A stretch of DNA of 64,000 nt, from assembly GCA_014381825.1 (NCBI GenBank), contig JACNKX010000237.1, positions 17,109-81,108 of the forward strand, written 5' to 3'. Below, piece by piece: positions 36,548 to 45,252 of this stretch. The DNA is from Planctomycetota bacterium. Its GTDB lineage: Bacteria > Planctomycetota > Planctomycetia > Pirellulales > Pirellulaceae. A program made the translations under genes and the position numbers. The notes under the pieces were generated by a model. The model was not told the DNA's origin. It saw only the letters and a list, made by a program, of their open reading frames with translations, and made no database searches. Each line of letters opens with the position of its first letter. Position 1 is the stretch's first letter.

Positions 36548-38020
36548 CTAACCGCGATCAAGATCGTTATCGCGCAGCTTACTGAGTTTCTTCGCCAACT
36601 TCGCTTTGAAACGAGCGACGAGCGGCTCGTGCTCTGGCATTGCAGCAAGGTTTGTGTACTGCTTGGGATCTTGCTCCATGTCGAATAACTCGATCCCGGC
36701 CGAAGCGTCTTCCTTGTACTGAATATAGGCCCATTTGTCTTCGCGAAGGAGAAAGCCCTTTCGCGATGGAGCCACGCTGAACGCAGCGTCTCGCACCTGT
36801 CGACTCGGATCGTCCAGCATCGCTGAAATGTCCTGGCCCTGCAGTCGCGAGGGAACTTTCAGGCCACACAAACTGGCAACTGTTGGATAGAGATCCAACA
36901 GCTCTGCAAACGAGTTGCAAACCGCCGGCTTCTTGCCAGGAACGCTGATGATAAGTGGGACCGAAGCTGACTCTTCGCGCAAGCTAACCTTCGCCCAAAA
37001 GTCGTGTTCGCCGAGGTGATAACCGTGATCGCTTGTGAAAATGACGATCGTCTTGTCGTTGAGGCCGGCTTGTTCTAGTGCATCCAAGACTTTGCCAACC
37101 TGCGCATCCATGTAGGCAACCGAAGCGTAGTAGCCTCCCATCGCTTTCTTCTGGCGACGAATATCCATCTTCATATTGACGCTGGTCTTGTAGTTGATCC
37201 CCGCCTTTGGAATGTCATCCCAATCGCCTGGCAGCTTCGGTGGCAAGACCGCTGTGTCGTAAGGCAGGAACGGTTCAAAGTATGGCTTCGGAGCGACGAA
37301 GGGAACGTGTGGCCGCACGAAACCGACGCCGAGCCAAAACGGTTCGTTCTTGTGCTTCTCGATCAACTCCACTGCTTTCGCCGCCGTCTTACCATCTGAA
37401 TGGACCAAGTCATCGCCATCGGCTTCGACGACAACGAATGTGTTCCCACCCACGACCGGTTTCTTGCCATCGGGATTGCCTTCAAGCGTTTCGCCGACGC
37501 CAGGCGCTTTCCACTCTGGTCCCAGACTGTTGAATCGTTCGGTCCACGAAGATGCATCGTCCGCACCGTTTCCTCCGTCGTGGTTTCGTCCATCCCCACC
37601 CTCTTCAATGCCGCCGGGAACTCCCATGTGAAAGATCTTGCTGACTCGAGCGGCGTAGTATCCATTGTTCTTAAAATGCTGTGACCACGTCGCTCGATCG
37701 CCGATCTGCGGTCGTGGATTTTTGTAACCCAAAACGCCTGTCGCATGGGGATAGTACCCCGACATGAATGACGCTCGCGACGGACCGCAGTAAGTTCCCT
37801 GGCAGTACGCCCGTGTGAAGCGAGTGCCCCGGGCAGCGATCCGATCGATATTGGGAGTCTTACAAACCTTGTTGCCGTAGCACGAGAGCGCTGTGGACGC
37901 CAGGTCATCGGAGATGATGAACAAGACATTGTACTTCGCTTCAGCGGCAATCGCTCTACCAGGAAACGCTGATGCGACAGCGGACATGCAAGCGAGCGCA
38001 AACACAAGCGGCGATTTCAT
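36548..38020 (-). CDS. Secreted sulfatase (iduronate-2-sulfatase-like, formylglycine type)
   Basis: A 490-residue arylsulfatase-family enzyme with a signal peptide (1-26). Metal ligands DD at 38-39 follow the NVLFIISDD strand. The maturation motif C-x-P-S-R is CGPSR at 78-82, whose Cys becomes formylglycine. Later motifs include KAVELIEKHKNEPFWLGVGFVRPHVPF and FTSDHGYHLGEHDFW, typical of iduronate/choline-type sulfatases. It probably desulfates exogenous sulfated polysaccharides outside the cytoplasm, in line with the sulfatase-rich lifestyle of planctomycetes. No anaerobic maturase or FGE gene is seen in the window. Confidence 0.95.
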   Translation of the reverse strand: MKSPLVFALACMSAVASAFPGRAIAAEAKYNVLFIISDDLASTALSCYGNKVCKTPNIDRIAARGTRFTRAYCQGTYCGPSRASFMSGYYPHATGVLGYKNPRPQIGDRATWSQHFKNNGYYAARVSKIFHMGVPGGIEEGGDGRNHDGGNGADDASSWTERFNSLGPEWKAPGVGETLEGNPDGKKPVVGGNTFVVVEADGDDLVHSDGKTAAKAVELIEKHKNEPFWLGVGFVRPHVPFVAPKPYFEPFLPYDTAVLPPKLPGDWDDIPKAGINYKTSVNMKMDIRRQKKAMGGYYASVAYMDAQVGKVLDALEQAGLNDKTIVIFTSDHGYHLGEHDFWAKVSLREESASVPLIISVPGKKPAVCNSFAELLDLYPTVASLCGLKVPSRLQGQDISAMLDDPSRQVRDAAFSVAPSRKGFLLREDKWAYIQYKEDASAGIELFDMEQDPKQYTNLAAMPEHEPLVARFKAKLAKKLSKLRDNDLDRG

Positions 38021-38446
38021 CTTGAACCTATTGGTATGTTGTGGAGGAACTTTCAGTGATAAGGGGGGAAACGATCATTCGTCGATCGCGCGGGATGATT
38101 AGCATTCTAGTACATTGTCACCGCGAAAGGTTGAAGTGGCCATCGAGTAGACTGCATTCCCAAATCATACTCGATTCCCTAGTCAGGCTCTGGCACCACA
38201 CAGAGAATTCAGATGATGACCAGCCAGGCAGCTTTTTCTCGCTTCGCTCTGCTAGCGAGACCAGCACTTTGTCTCGAAATCTCCCGCGAATCGAGCCGCA
38301 AGCGCCCGCTAGCAGCTGCTCCCATTTTTGCCTAATCGATTCAGACCGGACTCGTGCAAACGAGTGATCCAATTGCCGTTCGGAATCCGATCATTCAAGA
38401 CGTCCACACACCTTCTTGACGCCCGCGTATTTGGATGAGGACCGAC
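38021..38446. other. Intergenic region without a recognised gene
   Basis: A 426-bp stretch between the leftward sulfatase and the rightward small protein. A leftward frame at 38118-38372 has no conserved character and no clear ribosome site. The segment presumably carries the sulfatase promoter. No RNA gene or strong terminator was recognised. Confidence 0.5.
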
Positions 38447-38632
38447 ATGGACGATACGTTCTGCTTCGACGATTTGGCCGCCCACGAAATCGACTGGCTG
38501 CTCCGAGCAGACGAGTCGGACTTGCCAGATCAATACGCCATCGCCCGCCAGAACTTTCTTTGGCGAGTCGGTGGTTCCGAGAATGCTCGACTAGCGATAC
38601 AGCTCCTCGGTAAGATGGAACACGTTATCTAG
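38447..38632 (+). CDS. 61-residue acidic hypothetical protein
   Basis: Starts MDDTFCFDDLAAHEIDWLLR and continues with a predicted helical stretch (ARQNFLWRVGGSENARLAIQLLGKM). It is acidic with no membrane segment. A GATGAGG ribosome site lies 6 bp before ATG 38447, and the gene ends 34 bp before the phosphatase gene on the same strand. I do not recognise the family. The regular amino-acid composition and ribosome site support a real gene. Confidence 0.5.
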   Translation: MDDTFCFDDLAAHEIDWLLRADESDLPDQYAIARQNFLWRVGGSENARLAIQLLGKMEHVI

Positions 38633-38666
38633 ACCGAGAGTTCCCAAAATCGTCAAAGGTGTTGTC

Positions 38667-40241
38667 TTGCAACGAATACAATTCGCTGGGCTGTTTCTGT
38701 TTGCGCTGACTTGTTCCGCCGTCACGTTGCATGGGCAACACGATCCGCATCGCAATGCCATCCGTCATATCGCGGCTGGCGACCTCAAGAAAGCATCTAC
38801 GGAACTCAAGAAGGCGAACCCGGACGACCCAGAAACGAAGTTCGTCGAGATGGTGGCATTGTTAAAACTAGGGGACGTGCCAGCAGCTGGCGACAAGGCT
38901 CGCGACACTCTTAACGCCGGACTACCCTTTGAACGCCTTCTGGTTGGTCCGCGTAAAGCGCTGACGCCACTGTACGAGTCGGACGCGTGGAAAGCGTTGT
39001 CGGATCAACATGGCGATGGAGTGTTACTGCACGGTCCAATGTTGGGAACAGTGACCGAGGATGGTGCGTCCTTTTGGGTGAGAACTTCTCGGCCAGCCAC
39101 GCTGAAGATCGATGTTTTTGAGGCGGACGCTGCGACTGTCATTCGTTCTTCACCCCCTCGTAACACCACGGCGAGACAAGATTTCACGACGATCCTGCGT
39201 GTTGAAGGTTTGCGGCCTCGCACCAGTTATCGATACGAAGTGTTGATCGGCGATCAGAAGATGGTGGTCGAGAACGCGCGTTTTACGACCCATCCAAAAC
39301 AAGGCGACTCAGCGACCTTTCATGTTGCGTTTGGCGGCGGCGCGGGATACGTACCTGAGTGGGAGCGAATGTGGGACACGATTGAAAAGCTGCGACCAAA
39401 TGCTTTTCTGACGTTGGGCGATAACGTCTACATCGACGACCCAACCCAGCCGCTGACAAATCACTATTGCTACTACCGTCGGCAATCGCGACCCGAGTGG
39501 CGACGGCTGATTGCATCGACCAGCGTCTACTCGATTTACGACGATCATGACTTCGGCATGAACGATTGTGTTCCAGGGCCAGAAATCGAGAGTCCGCCGT
39601 GGAAGCGAACCGTATGGAACACATTTCGCGAGAATTGGGTCAATCCGTACTATGGTGGCGGCGAGCGGCAGCCGGGCTGTTGGTACGACTTCTACATCGG
39701 CGACGTCCACTTCATCATGTTGGACGGCCGCTATTACCGAACGCGTAAGCCGCAACCTAGTATGTTAGGGCCTGTGCAAAAGGCTTGGTTACTGGAGACG
39801 CTCAAGAACTCGCGTGGCACCTTCAAGGTGTTGGCATCGCCCGTACCATGGACCGAGGGAATCAAGCCCGGTAGCCGTGATCCATGGGATGGTTTTCCTG
39901 ACGAACGCGAAGAGATATTTTCTCATCTCGAAGCAAACCGGATCAACGGAGTGTTCTTAATCGCCGCGGATCGGCATCGTACTGATTTGCGAATCACGAA
40001 GAGGCGTCAGAGCTATGATCTCTATGAATTCGAGAGTTCGAAGCTCACGAACCGTCACACGCATCCTGTCGTTAAAACCGACACTCTGGTTTGGGGCTAC
40101 AACAAGACCTGCTCGTTCGGGCTGATCCGGTTCGATACCACGAAGCCTGACCCTCAGGTACGATTTGAAGCGATCACAATCGACGGCGAGAAAGTCCACG
40201 AGTTCGAATTGAAGCTTAGCCAGTTACAGCATCGTGACTAG
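38667..40241 (+). CDS. Exported PhoD-like metallophosphatase
   Basis: A 524-residue protein with a signal peptide (1-23), an N-terminal TPR-like helical region (about 28-115), a fibronectin-like N-terminal phosphatase domain ('GPMLGTVTEDGASFWVRTSRPA'), and a PhoD-type metallophosphatase domain (about 210-470) with LGDNVYIDDP, YSIYDDHDFGMND and a late 'AADRHRTD' motif. The family hydrolyses phosphomonoesters or diesters outside the cytoplasm. The start is TTG at 38667, supported by AAAGG 7 bp upstream and by the leader beginning there. No pho-box was identified by eye. The 3' end overlaps the convergent membrane-protein gene by 26 bp. Confidence 0.88.
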   Translation: MQRIQFAGLFLFALTCSAVTLHGQHDPHRNAIRHIAAGDLKKASTELKKANPDDPETKFVEMVALLKLGDVPAAGDKARDTLNAGLPFERLLVGPRKALTPLYESDAWKALSDQHGDGVLLHGPMLGTVTEDGASFWVRTSRPATLKIDVFEADAATVIRSSPPRNTTARQDFTTILRVEGLRPRTSYRYEVLIGDQKMVVENARFTTHPKQGDSATFHVAFGGGAGYVPEWERMWDTIEKLRPNAFLTLGDNVYIDDPTQPLTNHYCYYRRQSRPEWRRLIASTSVYSIYDDHDFGMNDCVPGPEIESPPWKRTVWNTFRENWVNPYYGGGERQPGCWYDFYIGDVHFIMLDGRYYRTRKPQPSMLGPVQKAWLLETLKNSRGTFKVLASPVPWTEGIKPGSRDPWDGFPDEREEIFSHLEANRINGVFLIAADRHRTDLRITKRRQSYDLYEFESSKLTNRHTHPVVKTDTLVWGYNKTCSFGLIRFDTTKPDPQVRFEAITIDGEKVHEFELKLSQLQHRD

Positions 40242-41070
40242 AACGAGCTTGCCGCGGTTGGACTTCGAAGTAGATCGCAGCATTCTCCGACCGCATCGCG
40301 GCCTTGGTTAGTCGCAACTCGATACGCGTTCCAAAGATTTCAGACTGCGCGACTTTGAGAGTTATCGGGGGACCATCCAGTTGATGCGCGATGACTTCCG
40401 GCTCGTACGCCAGGGGCGGGCAGAACGCGACGTGTAGATTGTGCGCTCGCTCGCCGGCAGCAAACTCAGCTCGCAAGACGCCGGAAATGATCTCAACGCC
40501 ATCGTCATTTCGTGCGCGAGTCGTCTGTTGAATAACGTTCGTATCAAGCTCCGTTTCTTCTTCCTCGTCGACACACGTTTCACTTTGGTTGGCTTCTTCC
40601 ACATCGATGTCGGTGACCGCTGCTGCTGTTTCCGGCTGCTCCAAGTTGCGATCGCGCACAGCACTTAATTTCGGATACCACCAAGCAAGTTCGCCTCCTG
40701 TGATAACCAGCCAAACGAAGCCCACCGACCAGCTGTTCGCTCCTGCCAGCGACATGGCGATGGCGAGACAGATCACGCAAATCGATGGAATCACAAGCCG
40801 CGCCAATAGGCTGGTGAACCGTGTTGCATCGAGATACAACCGCGACCAAGCGACGCGAATTCCGCTCGCGAGAACCTCAACGGCAACACCGGCAGCGATC
40901 AGAACGAAAGCCGAATGAGGAGCCTCGAACACTCCCAGTAAGCCGCGAATCGCAGCCACAACGGCAAGCAGTAAGGTCAAAGCGATGGTGAACGCAACCG
41001 TCTGCCTCGCGATCCGGGGCACGGGATCATCGAGCGAGTCGATCTGATGTGATGCAACCGGTGCGTCCAT
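40216..41070 (-). CDS. Membrane protein of unknown function with acidic linker
   Basis: A 284-residue protein with about four transmembrane helices (roughly 25-45, 53-73, 90-110 and 115-130), a strongly acidic linker (DEEEETELD, about 168-178), and a C-terminal soluble domain (about 185-284) of beta-strand character ('GVEIISGVLRAEFAAGERAHNLHVAFCPPLAYEPEV'). I recall similar proteins in planctomycetes but no named family. It is 30 bp after the MacB-like permease on the same strand and may be the last member of the exporter operon; a function in export is only inferred. Confidence 0.68.
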   Translation of the reverse strand: MDAPVASHQIDSLDDPVPRIARQTVAFTIALTLLLAVVAAIRGLLGVFEAPHSAFVLIAAGVAVEVLASGIRVAWSRLYLDATRFTSLLARLVIPSICVICLAIAMSLAGANSWSVGFVWLVITGGELAWWYPKLSAVRDRNLEQPETAAAVTDIDVEEANQSETCVDEEEETELDTNVIQQTTRARNDDGVEIISGVLRAEFAAGERAHNLHVAFCPPLAYEPEVIAHQLDGPPITLKVAQSEIFGTRIELRLTKAAMRSENAAIYFEVQPRQARSSHDAVTG

Positions 41071-41100
41071 GCCAAATGTCCTTCAATTCGTCGTTGCTTG

Positions 41101-42432
41101 CTACTCGTGTCGCAACGCTTCGATTGGATCCATTTGAGCGGCGCGGTAGGCCGGGTACAAGCCGAACATGACGCCGATCATGACCGAGATGCAAAACGCA
41201 AAAGGAATCGAGAGCGGAACGATGATTGGCGTTACGTCGCGCATGATATCGGGCAATCCTGCGATCAAATCTGGCGCGACACTCTTCAAGATCGCACGGC
41301 TAGCGTCAACGGCGAGAGGACAGAGCAACCCGATGCCAACGCCGACAAGTCCCCCAAGAACGGACATGGCGATCGTCTCGACCAGGAACTGCCGCACAAT
41401 ATCGGATCGACGTGCACCCAGCGCGCGACGTACGCCGATTTCACGAGTTCGCTCCGTGACGGTCGCCAGCATGATGTTCATAATGCCGATGCCGCCAACA
41501 ACCAACGTCACACTGGCGATCAGTCCCATGATCACCATAAACATCATTTTCGTCCGTCGTGCTTGCTCAAGCAGTTCCAGCGGCACGATGACGGCCGTAT
41601 CTAGCAGTTTCCCGTGGTTCTTTTCCAGCATTCGTTCGACGAGTTCCGCGGTCTTCTGAACATTGTCGATGCTGTCGATTCGAAGCGTGATCTGATTCAA
41701 CTCGACTGTTTCACCTTCGCGCGAACCGCCACTTCGCATGACAACCGTATCGCCGATTCGTTGCCGCATCGTGCTGATTGGGATATAGATGTCATTAGAA
41801 AAATCTTGTGCGTCGAGCGAACCGCCAATTGCAGCAGTCGGCGCACGATCGCGACACACGCCAACTACGGTGTAGTAGTCGTTGTGCTCTTGCAGATAAA
41901 TACGACGTCCCAGTGGATCCTCGTAGGGAAACAATCGCTCGACGACGTGCGCCGCCAGAACACAATGGTTCTGCGACGTCTTCACTTCCGCGTCCGTCAC
42001 AAAGTGGCCTCGCTCGATATAGAGTCGCGTGACGTCCGCGTACTCCGGCGTGCAACCGACGACACGGCCTTCGATCGTATTGTCCGCGTAACGAACTTCA
42101 CGGCGCATTTCCCGAATCGGCAACGCACTTGTGATCGTGGGGATTGTCTCCACTAACAGCGCGTAATCTTCTCGCAACAAACCGTAGGGCATAATGAAGC
42201 TGTTGGCGGAACCTTCTGGCGGATTCATCGGTTTCTTGGATCGGACCATGATGTTGTCAGCACCGAGCCCTTCGATTTGCCGCTGAGCTTCTTGGCTAAT
42301 CCCCTCGCCGATGGCTAACAAACTAATGACGCCAGCCACACCAATGAAGATACCCAACACCGTCAGCGCAGTCCGCATCGGGTGGAGCAACAAGCTCTTT
42401 ATCCCAAGTCGCCATGTTCGAAGCCAAAGCAT
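41101..42432 (-). CDS. MacB-like ABC transporter permease (FtsX domain)
   Basis: A 443-residue permease with the MacB topology: an N-terminal helix (about 18-40), a large periplasmic MacB-PCD domain (about 50-290) and three C-terminal helices carrying FtsX (about 300-430; 'RTREIGVRRALGARRSDIVRQFLVE', 'GVMFGLYPAYRAAQMDPIEALRHE'). Mechanotransmission permeases of this kind drive tripartite export of peptides, antibiotics or lipoproteins. Its ATG directly follows the TAA of the ATPase gene, so the two are translated together. It belongs to the four-gene exporter unit running from 48186 to 41101. Confidence 0.95.
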   Translation of the reverse strand: MLWLRTWRLGIKSLLLHPMRTALTVLGIFIGVAGVISLLAIGEGISQEAQRQIEGLGADNIMVRSKKPMNPPEGSANSFIMPYGLLREDYALLVETIPTITSALPIREMRREVRYADNTIEGRVVGCTPEYADVTRLYIERGHFVTDAEVKTSQNHCVLAAHVVERLFPYEDPLGRRIYLQEHNDYYTVVGVCRDRAPTAAIGGSLDAQDFSNDIYIPISTMRQRIGDTVVMRSGGSREGETVELNQITLRIDSIDNVQKTAELVERMLEKNHGKLLDTAVIVPLELLEQARRTKMMFMVIMGLIASVTLVVGGIGIMNIMLATVTERTREIGVRRALGARRSDIVRQFLVETIAMSVLGGLVGVGIGLLCPLAVDASRAILKSVAPDLIAGLPDIMRDVTPIIVPLSIPFAFCISVMIGVMFGLYPAYRAAQMDPIEALRHE

Positions 42433-43137
42433 TTAATTCAGTACGTTTCGGTTTTCATTTTTAACGTCTGACTGGACCAAGCCGTCTCGCAAACGGATTA
42501 CCCGCTTGGCATGTTCGGCGACTTCGTCTTCGTGAGTCACGATGATGATCGTCTTGCCACGTTGATTGAGATTCTCGAACAACCGCAGGATCTCTTCAGA
42601 CGTCACCGTATCGAGGTTTCCGGTCGGTTCGTCGGCAAGAATAAAGTACGGATCATTGACCAAGCTGCGAGCAATCGCGACTCGTTGTTGTTGACCACCC
42701 GATAGCTGCGCGGGACGGTGGCTGAGTCGGTCCGCCAACCCCACCATATCTGCGAGTTCCAGGCATCGCGCCCGATCACTCTTGCTCAGTCGGCCTTGGT
42801 AATACAGCGGTACTTCGATGTTCTCGACGACCGTCAGTTGTTGAATCAAGTTGTACGATTGAAAGACGAAACCAATTCGCGTTGCTCGCGTGTGCGATAG
42901 CTGATTGTCATTCATCTGGGCGACGTTGGCATCGCCCAGGTACATTCCGCCTGAAGTTGGTCGATCGAGGCAGCCGAGCAGATTCAATAACGTGCTCTTT
43001 CCCGAACCGGATGGTCCCATAATTGCGATGTAGTCACCTTCGGGAACATCAAACGTGACGCCGCGAAGGGCGCGGACCGTTTCACTTTTCAAGACGTAGT
43101 GCTTGGTCAGATCTTCTAACTTCGCTGCTAGTTTCAT
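42433..43137 (-). CDS. MacB/LolD-type ABC transporter ATPase
   Basis: A 234-residue ABC ATPase with Walker [10 protein letters not shown] (about 41-49), signature [15 protein letters not shown], Walker [12 protein letters not shown] and the switch His in IIVTHE. It belongs to the LolD/MacB/FtsE class that partners with FtsX-type permeases. The ATG overlaps the stop of the upstream adaptor gene as ATGA (43134-43137), and the TAA abuts the permease ATG, so adaptor, ATPase and permease are translationally coupled. Confidence 0.96.
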   Translation of the reverse strand: MKLAAKLEDLTKHYVLKSETVRALRGVTFDVPEGDYIAIMGPSGSGKSTLLNLLGCLDRPTSGGMYLGDANVAQMNDNQLSHTRATRIGFVFQSYNLIQQLTVVENIEVPLYYQGRLSKSDRARCLELADMVGLADRLSHRPAQLSGGQQQRVAIARSLVNDPYFILADEPTGNLDTVTSEEILRLFENLNQRGKTIIIVTHEDEVAEHAKRVIRLRDGLVQSDVKNENRNVLN

Positions 43138-44972
43138 GGGGCTCCTCCGGTTGGTCCACCACCGGGACCTCGTCCTCCGCCACTAGGGCCACCACCGGCT
43201 CCAGCACCGCCACCGCCCATGTTGGCGAAGGCAGTGGTGAGTTCGGCGGCATCGTAAAAGCCATCGCCATTCGTATCGGCTGTCGACAATCGACCACGTA
43301 ATTGTTCCGGGAGTTCGTCCGCAGACAGCTTGCCGTCGCTGTTCTGGTCCATCCGTTGGATCATCTGAGCAGGATTACCGCGACCGCCCCTTTGGCCGCG
43401 ACCAGCGCCAGCCGCTTCAGCCTGGGGAGGCGCCGCAGTCCCAGGAGATGGTTGCTCTGCGACAGCTGGATTTGAAGATGCTTTCTTCGAGATCTCTTCC
43501 GAAACCAAATCATCCGCCTCGGGGAATCGAGTTTGGTCAAATTTATCAATGTGCTTGCGAGGGTTGAGAACGACTTGTTCGCCGACTTCGAGGGCCTCTG
43601 ACTTCTCTTCATCAACGGCCACAAGCTTATCGTTCGTGGAACTAATCACAATTTCGCGCGTATCCCACGTCGCGCCGTTCTTCACTAAACAAAACGTCTT
43701 TCCAAGCCGTTCGTAGATCGCCTGTACAGGAACTTGCAACGCGTCCTCACGATGCTCGACATGAATCTGAACTTCGGCCGTCAAACCCACTCGAAGTTCC
43801 GGTGGCGGCTCGAGGATCTTGATCAAGGTGACATACTCTTTGGCCGATGCACTCCAAAAATTGCCGGGCTCCGCATACTTGTTGACCTTGGTGACTTCGC
43901 CTGGCACGGACGAGTCGCCAAATGCATCGATCCGAATGGATACGGGCATTCCTTCGTGGACAAGGGTGATACGAGACTCGGCAATCTTCGCCTTAATCTG
44001 CATCGCTTGCGGGTCGGGCAGGCGGACGATGACTTGTCGCTCGCGAACCGAGACGCCTGGCTCGACGACGAATTCGCTGCCACTGCGGCTACTTTGCACA
44101 TTGGCATAGACCACCTGTCCATCGGCGGGCGCGACGGCTTTACAGTTGACAAATTGCTCTTGGATCTCTTGGAGATTCTTCTTTTCTTCCTCGTGACTGT
44201 CCTTTTCGTTGCGCCACTTTACTTTCGACGCTTCGATGTCACTGTTCAATTGGGTCAGCATCTTCTTCTGCGAGTATTCGGCCAAGACTTCCAACTTCTT
44301 CTTGGCGAGATCAAGATCATTCTTCGCTGCATCAACGCGAAACTCCTCGCCTTCCAATTGAAGCGAGTCCAGCAAGCCCCGTGAAACTTGCCGCTTAATC
44401 GATTCGTACGAGAGTTGCGCCTTTTTCAAGGTCTCTTCAGCTACAAAGATCTCATTCTCGATCATCTTCTTTTGTTCGATGTATGTTCCTTCTAAGTACT
44501 CTTCCTTTGCGATCTCCGCCGTGTCGTAAGTCGCCTTGGCCTGGATCATGATCGCTTCGCTCGTGTTGACAATGATCCGCTGGCGGCTCATCTCTTGCTC
44601 GATAGCGGACGAATCGAACGTCACCAGCCAGTCGCCTTCCTTGACGTGCGTCCCTTCGGGAATCACGTCGATGATGGACGTTGCTGGCCCACTACCACTC
44701 GATCTCGCGCGAACCTCGCAACGAATCTCGACGTTGTTTGAGCTTTCGACTTCGCCTTCTTCCAGCACAATATGGTCGTAAGTGCCCCTTGTCACCTCGG
44801 CCAGCAGCGGTGTCAACGCGGGATCCGGGCCACGACTTCGCAATACGAACCAGGCGACTGCGGCACCAATGGCGACGATCACCAGTCCGACGAGGATAAA
44901 CAGCGACACCGATCCTTGAGGACGGTGGGCAGAGCGCATCGCAAGCTTTCGACCGACGGGAACGCGAAACAT
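43134..44972 (-). CDS. HlyD/MacA-type periplasmic adaptor with EF-hand and Gly-rich tail
   Basis: A 612-residue membrane-fusion protein. It has an N-terminal anchor helix (about 23-46), a barrel-sandwich/biotinyl-lipoyl region, a long alpha-hairpin (about 125-270), and beta-barrel and membrane-proximal domains up to about 470. Unlike typical adaptors of about 400 residues it carries a tail: an Ala/Pro-rich linker, two EF-hand-like loops (DQNSDGKLSADE and DTNGDGFYDAAE, about 537-575), and a Gly/Pro-rich end (about 585-612). The tail suggests Ca2+ response or added periplasmic contacts. AAGGA precedes the ATG. It is the second gene of the exporter operon after the TolC-like gene. Confidence 0.92.
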   Translation of the reverse strand: MFRVPVGRKLAMRSAHRPQGSVSLFILVGLVIVAIGAAVAWFVLRSRGPDPALTPLLAEVTRGTYDHIVLEEGEVESSNNVEIRCEVRARSSGSGPATSIIDVIPEGTHVKEGDWLVTFDSSAIEQEMSRQRIIVNTSEAIMIQAKATYDTAEIAKEEYLEGTYIEQKKMIENEIFVAEETLKKAQLSYESIKRQVSRGLLDSLQLEGEEFRVDAAKNDLDLAKKKLEVLAEYSQKKMLTQLNSDIEASKVKWRNEKDSHEEEKKNLQEIQEQFVNCKAVAPADGQVVYANVQSSRSGSEFVVEPGVSVRERQVIVRLPDPQAMQIKAKIAESRITLVHEGMPVSIRIDAFGDSSVPGEVTKVNKYAEPGNFWSASAKEYVTLIKILEPPPELRVGLTAEVQIHVEHREDALQVPVQAIYERLGKTFCLVKNGATWDTREIVISSTNDKLVAVDEEKSEALEVGEQVVLNPRKHIDKFDQTRFPEADDLVSEEISKKASSNPAVAEQPSPGTAAPPQAEAAGAGRGQRGGRGNPAQMIQRMDQNSDGKLSADELPEQLRGRLSTADTNGDGFYDAAELTTAFANMGGGGAGAGGGPSGGGRGPGGGPTGGAP

Positions 44973-45252
44973 GGCTGAATCCTTCTGAGTGAGAACTCGA
45001 AAGAGTTCCGTTGTTGGGCTTGTGTGCCCAGGCGTGGAATCGACTCACTATTCTAATTGCTGGCGAGCGACATTGTCACCAGAATCAACGCATTGGCGGG
45101 AGTTTTGTCGGCGAACCAAGTGGAACTGGACGTCGTGGCTAAAATACCGGTGGCCAGAATCGCGACAAATACTCACAACCCCGAGATGTCACTCTCGTTT
45201 CGGGCATTCTTCACCCGCAATTGATTTCCGGTCGCGAACCCAGCTCTAAATC

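Noticed and set aside
38118..38372. Leftward 84-codon frame in the gap upstream of the sulfatase
   Set aside because: No ribosome site, no membrane or domain pattern and poor composition, so treated as non-coding.
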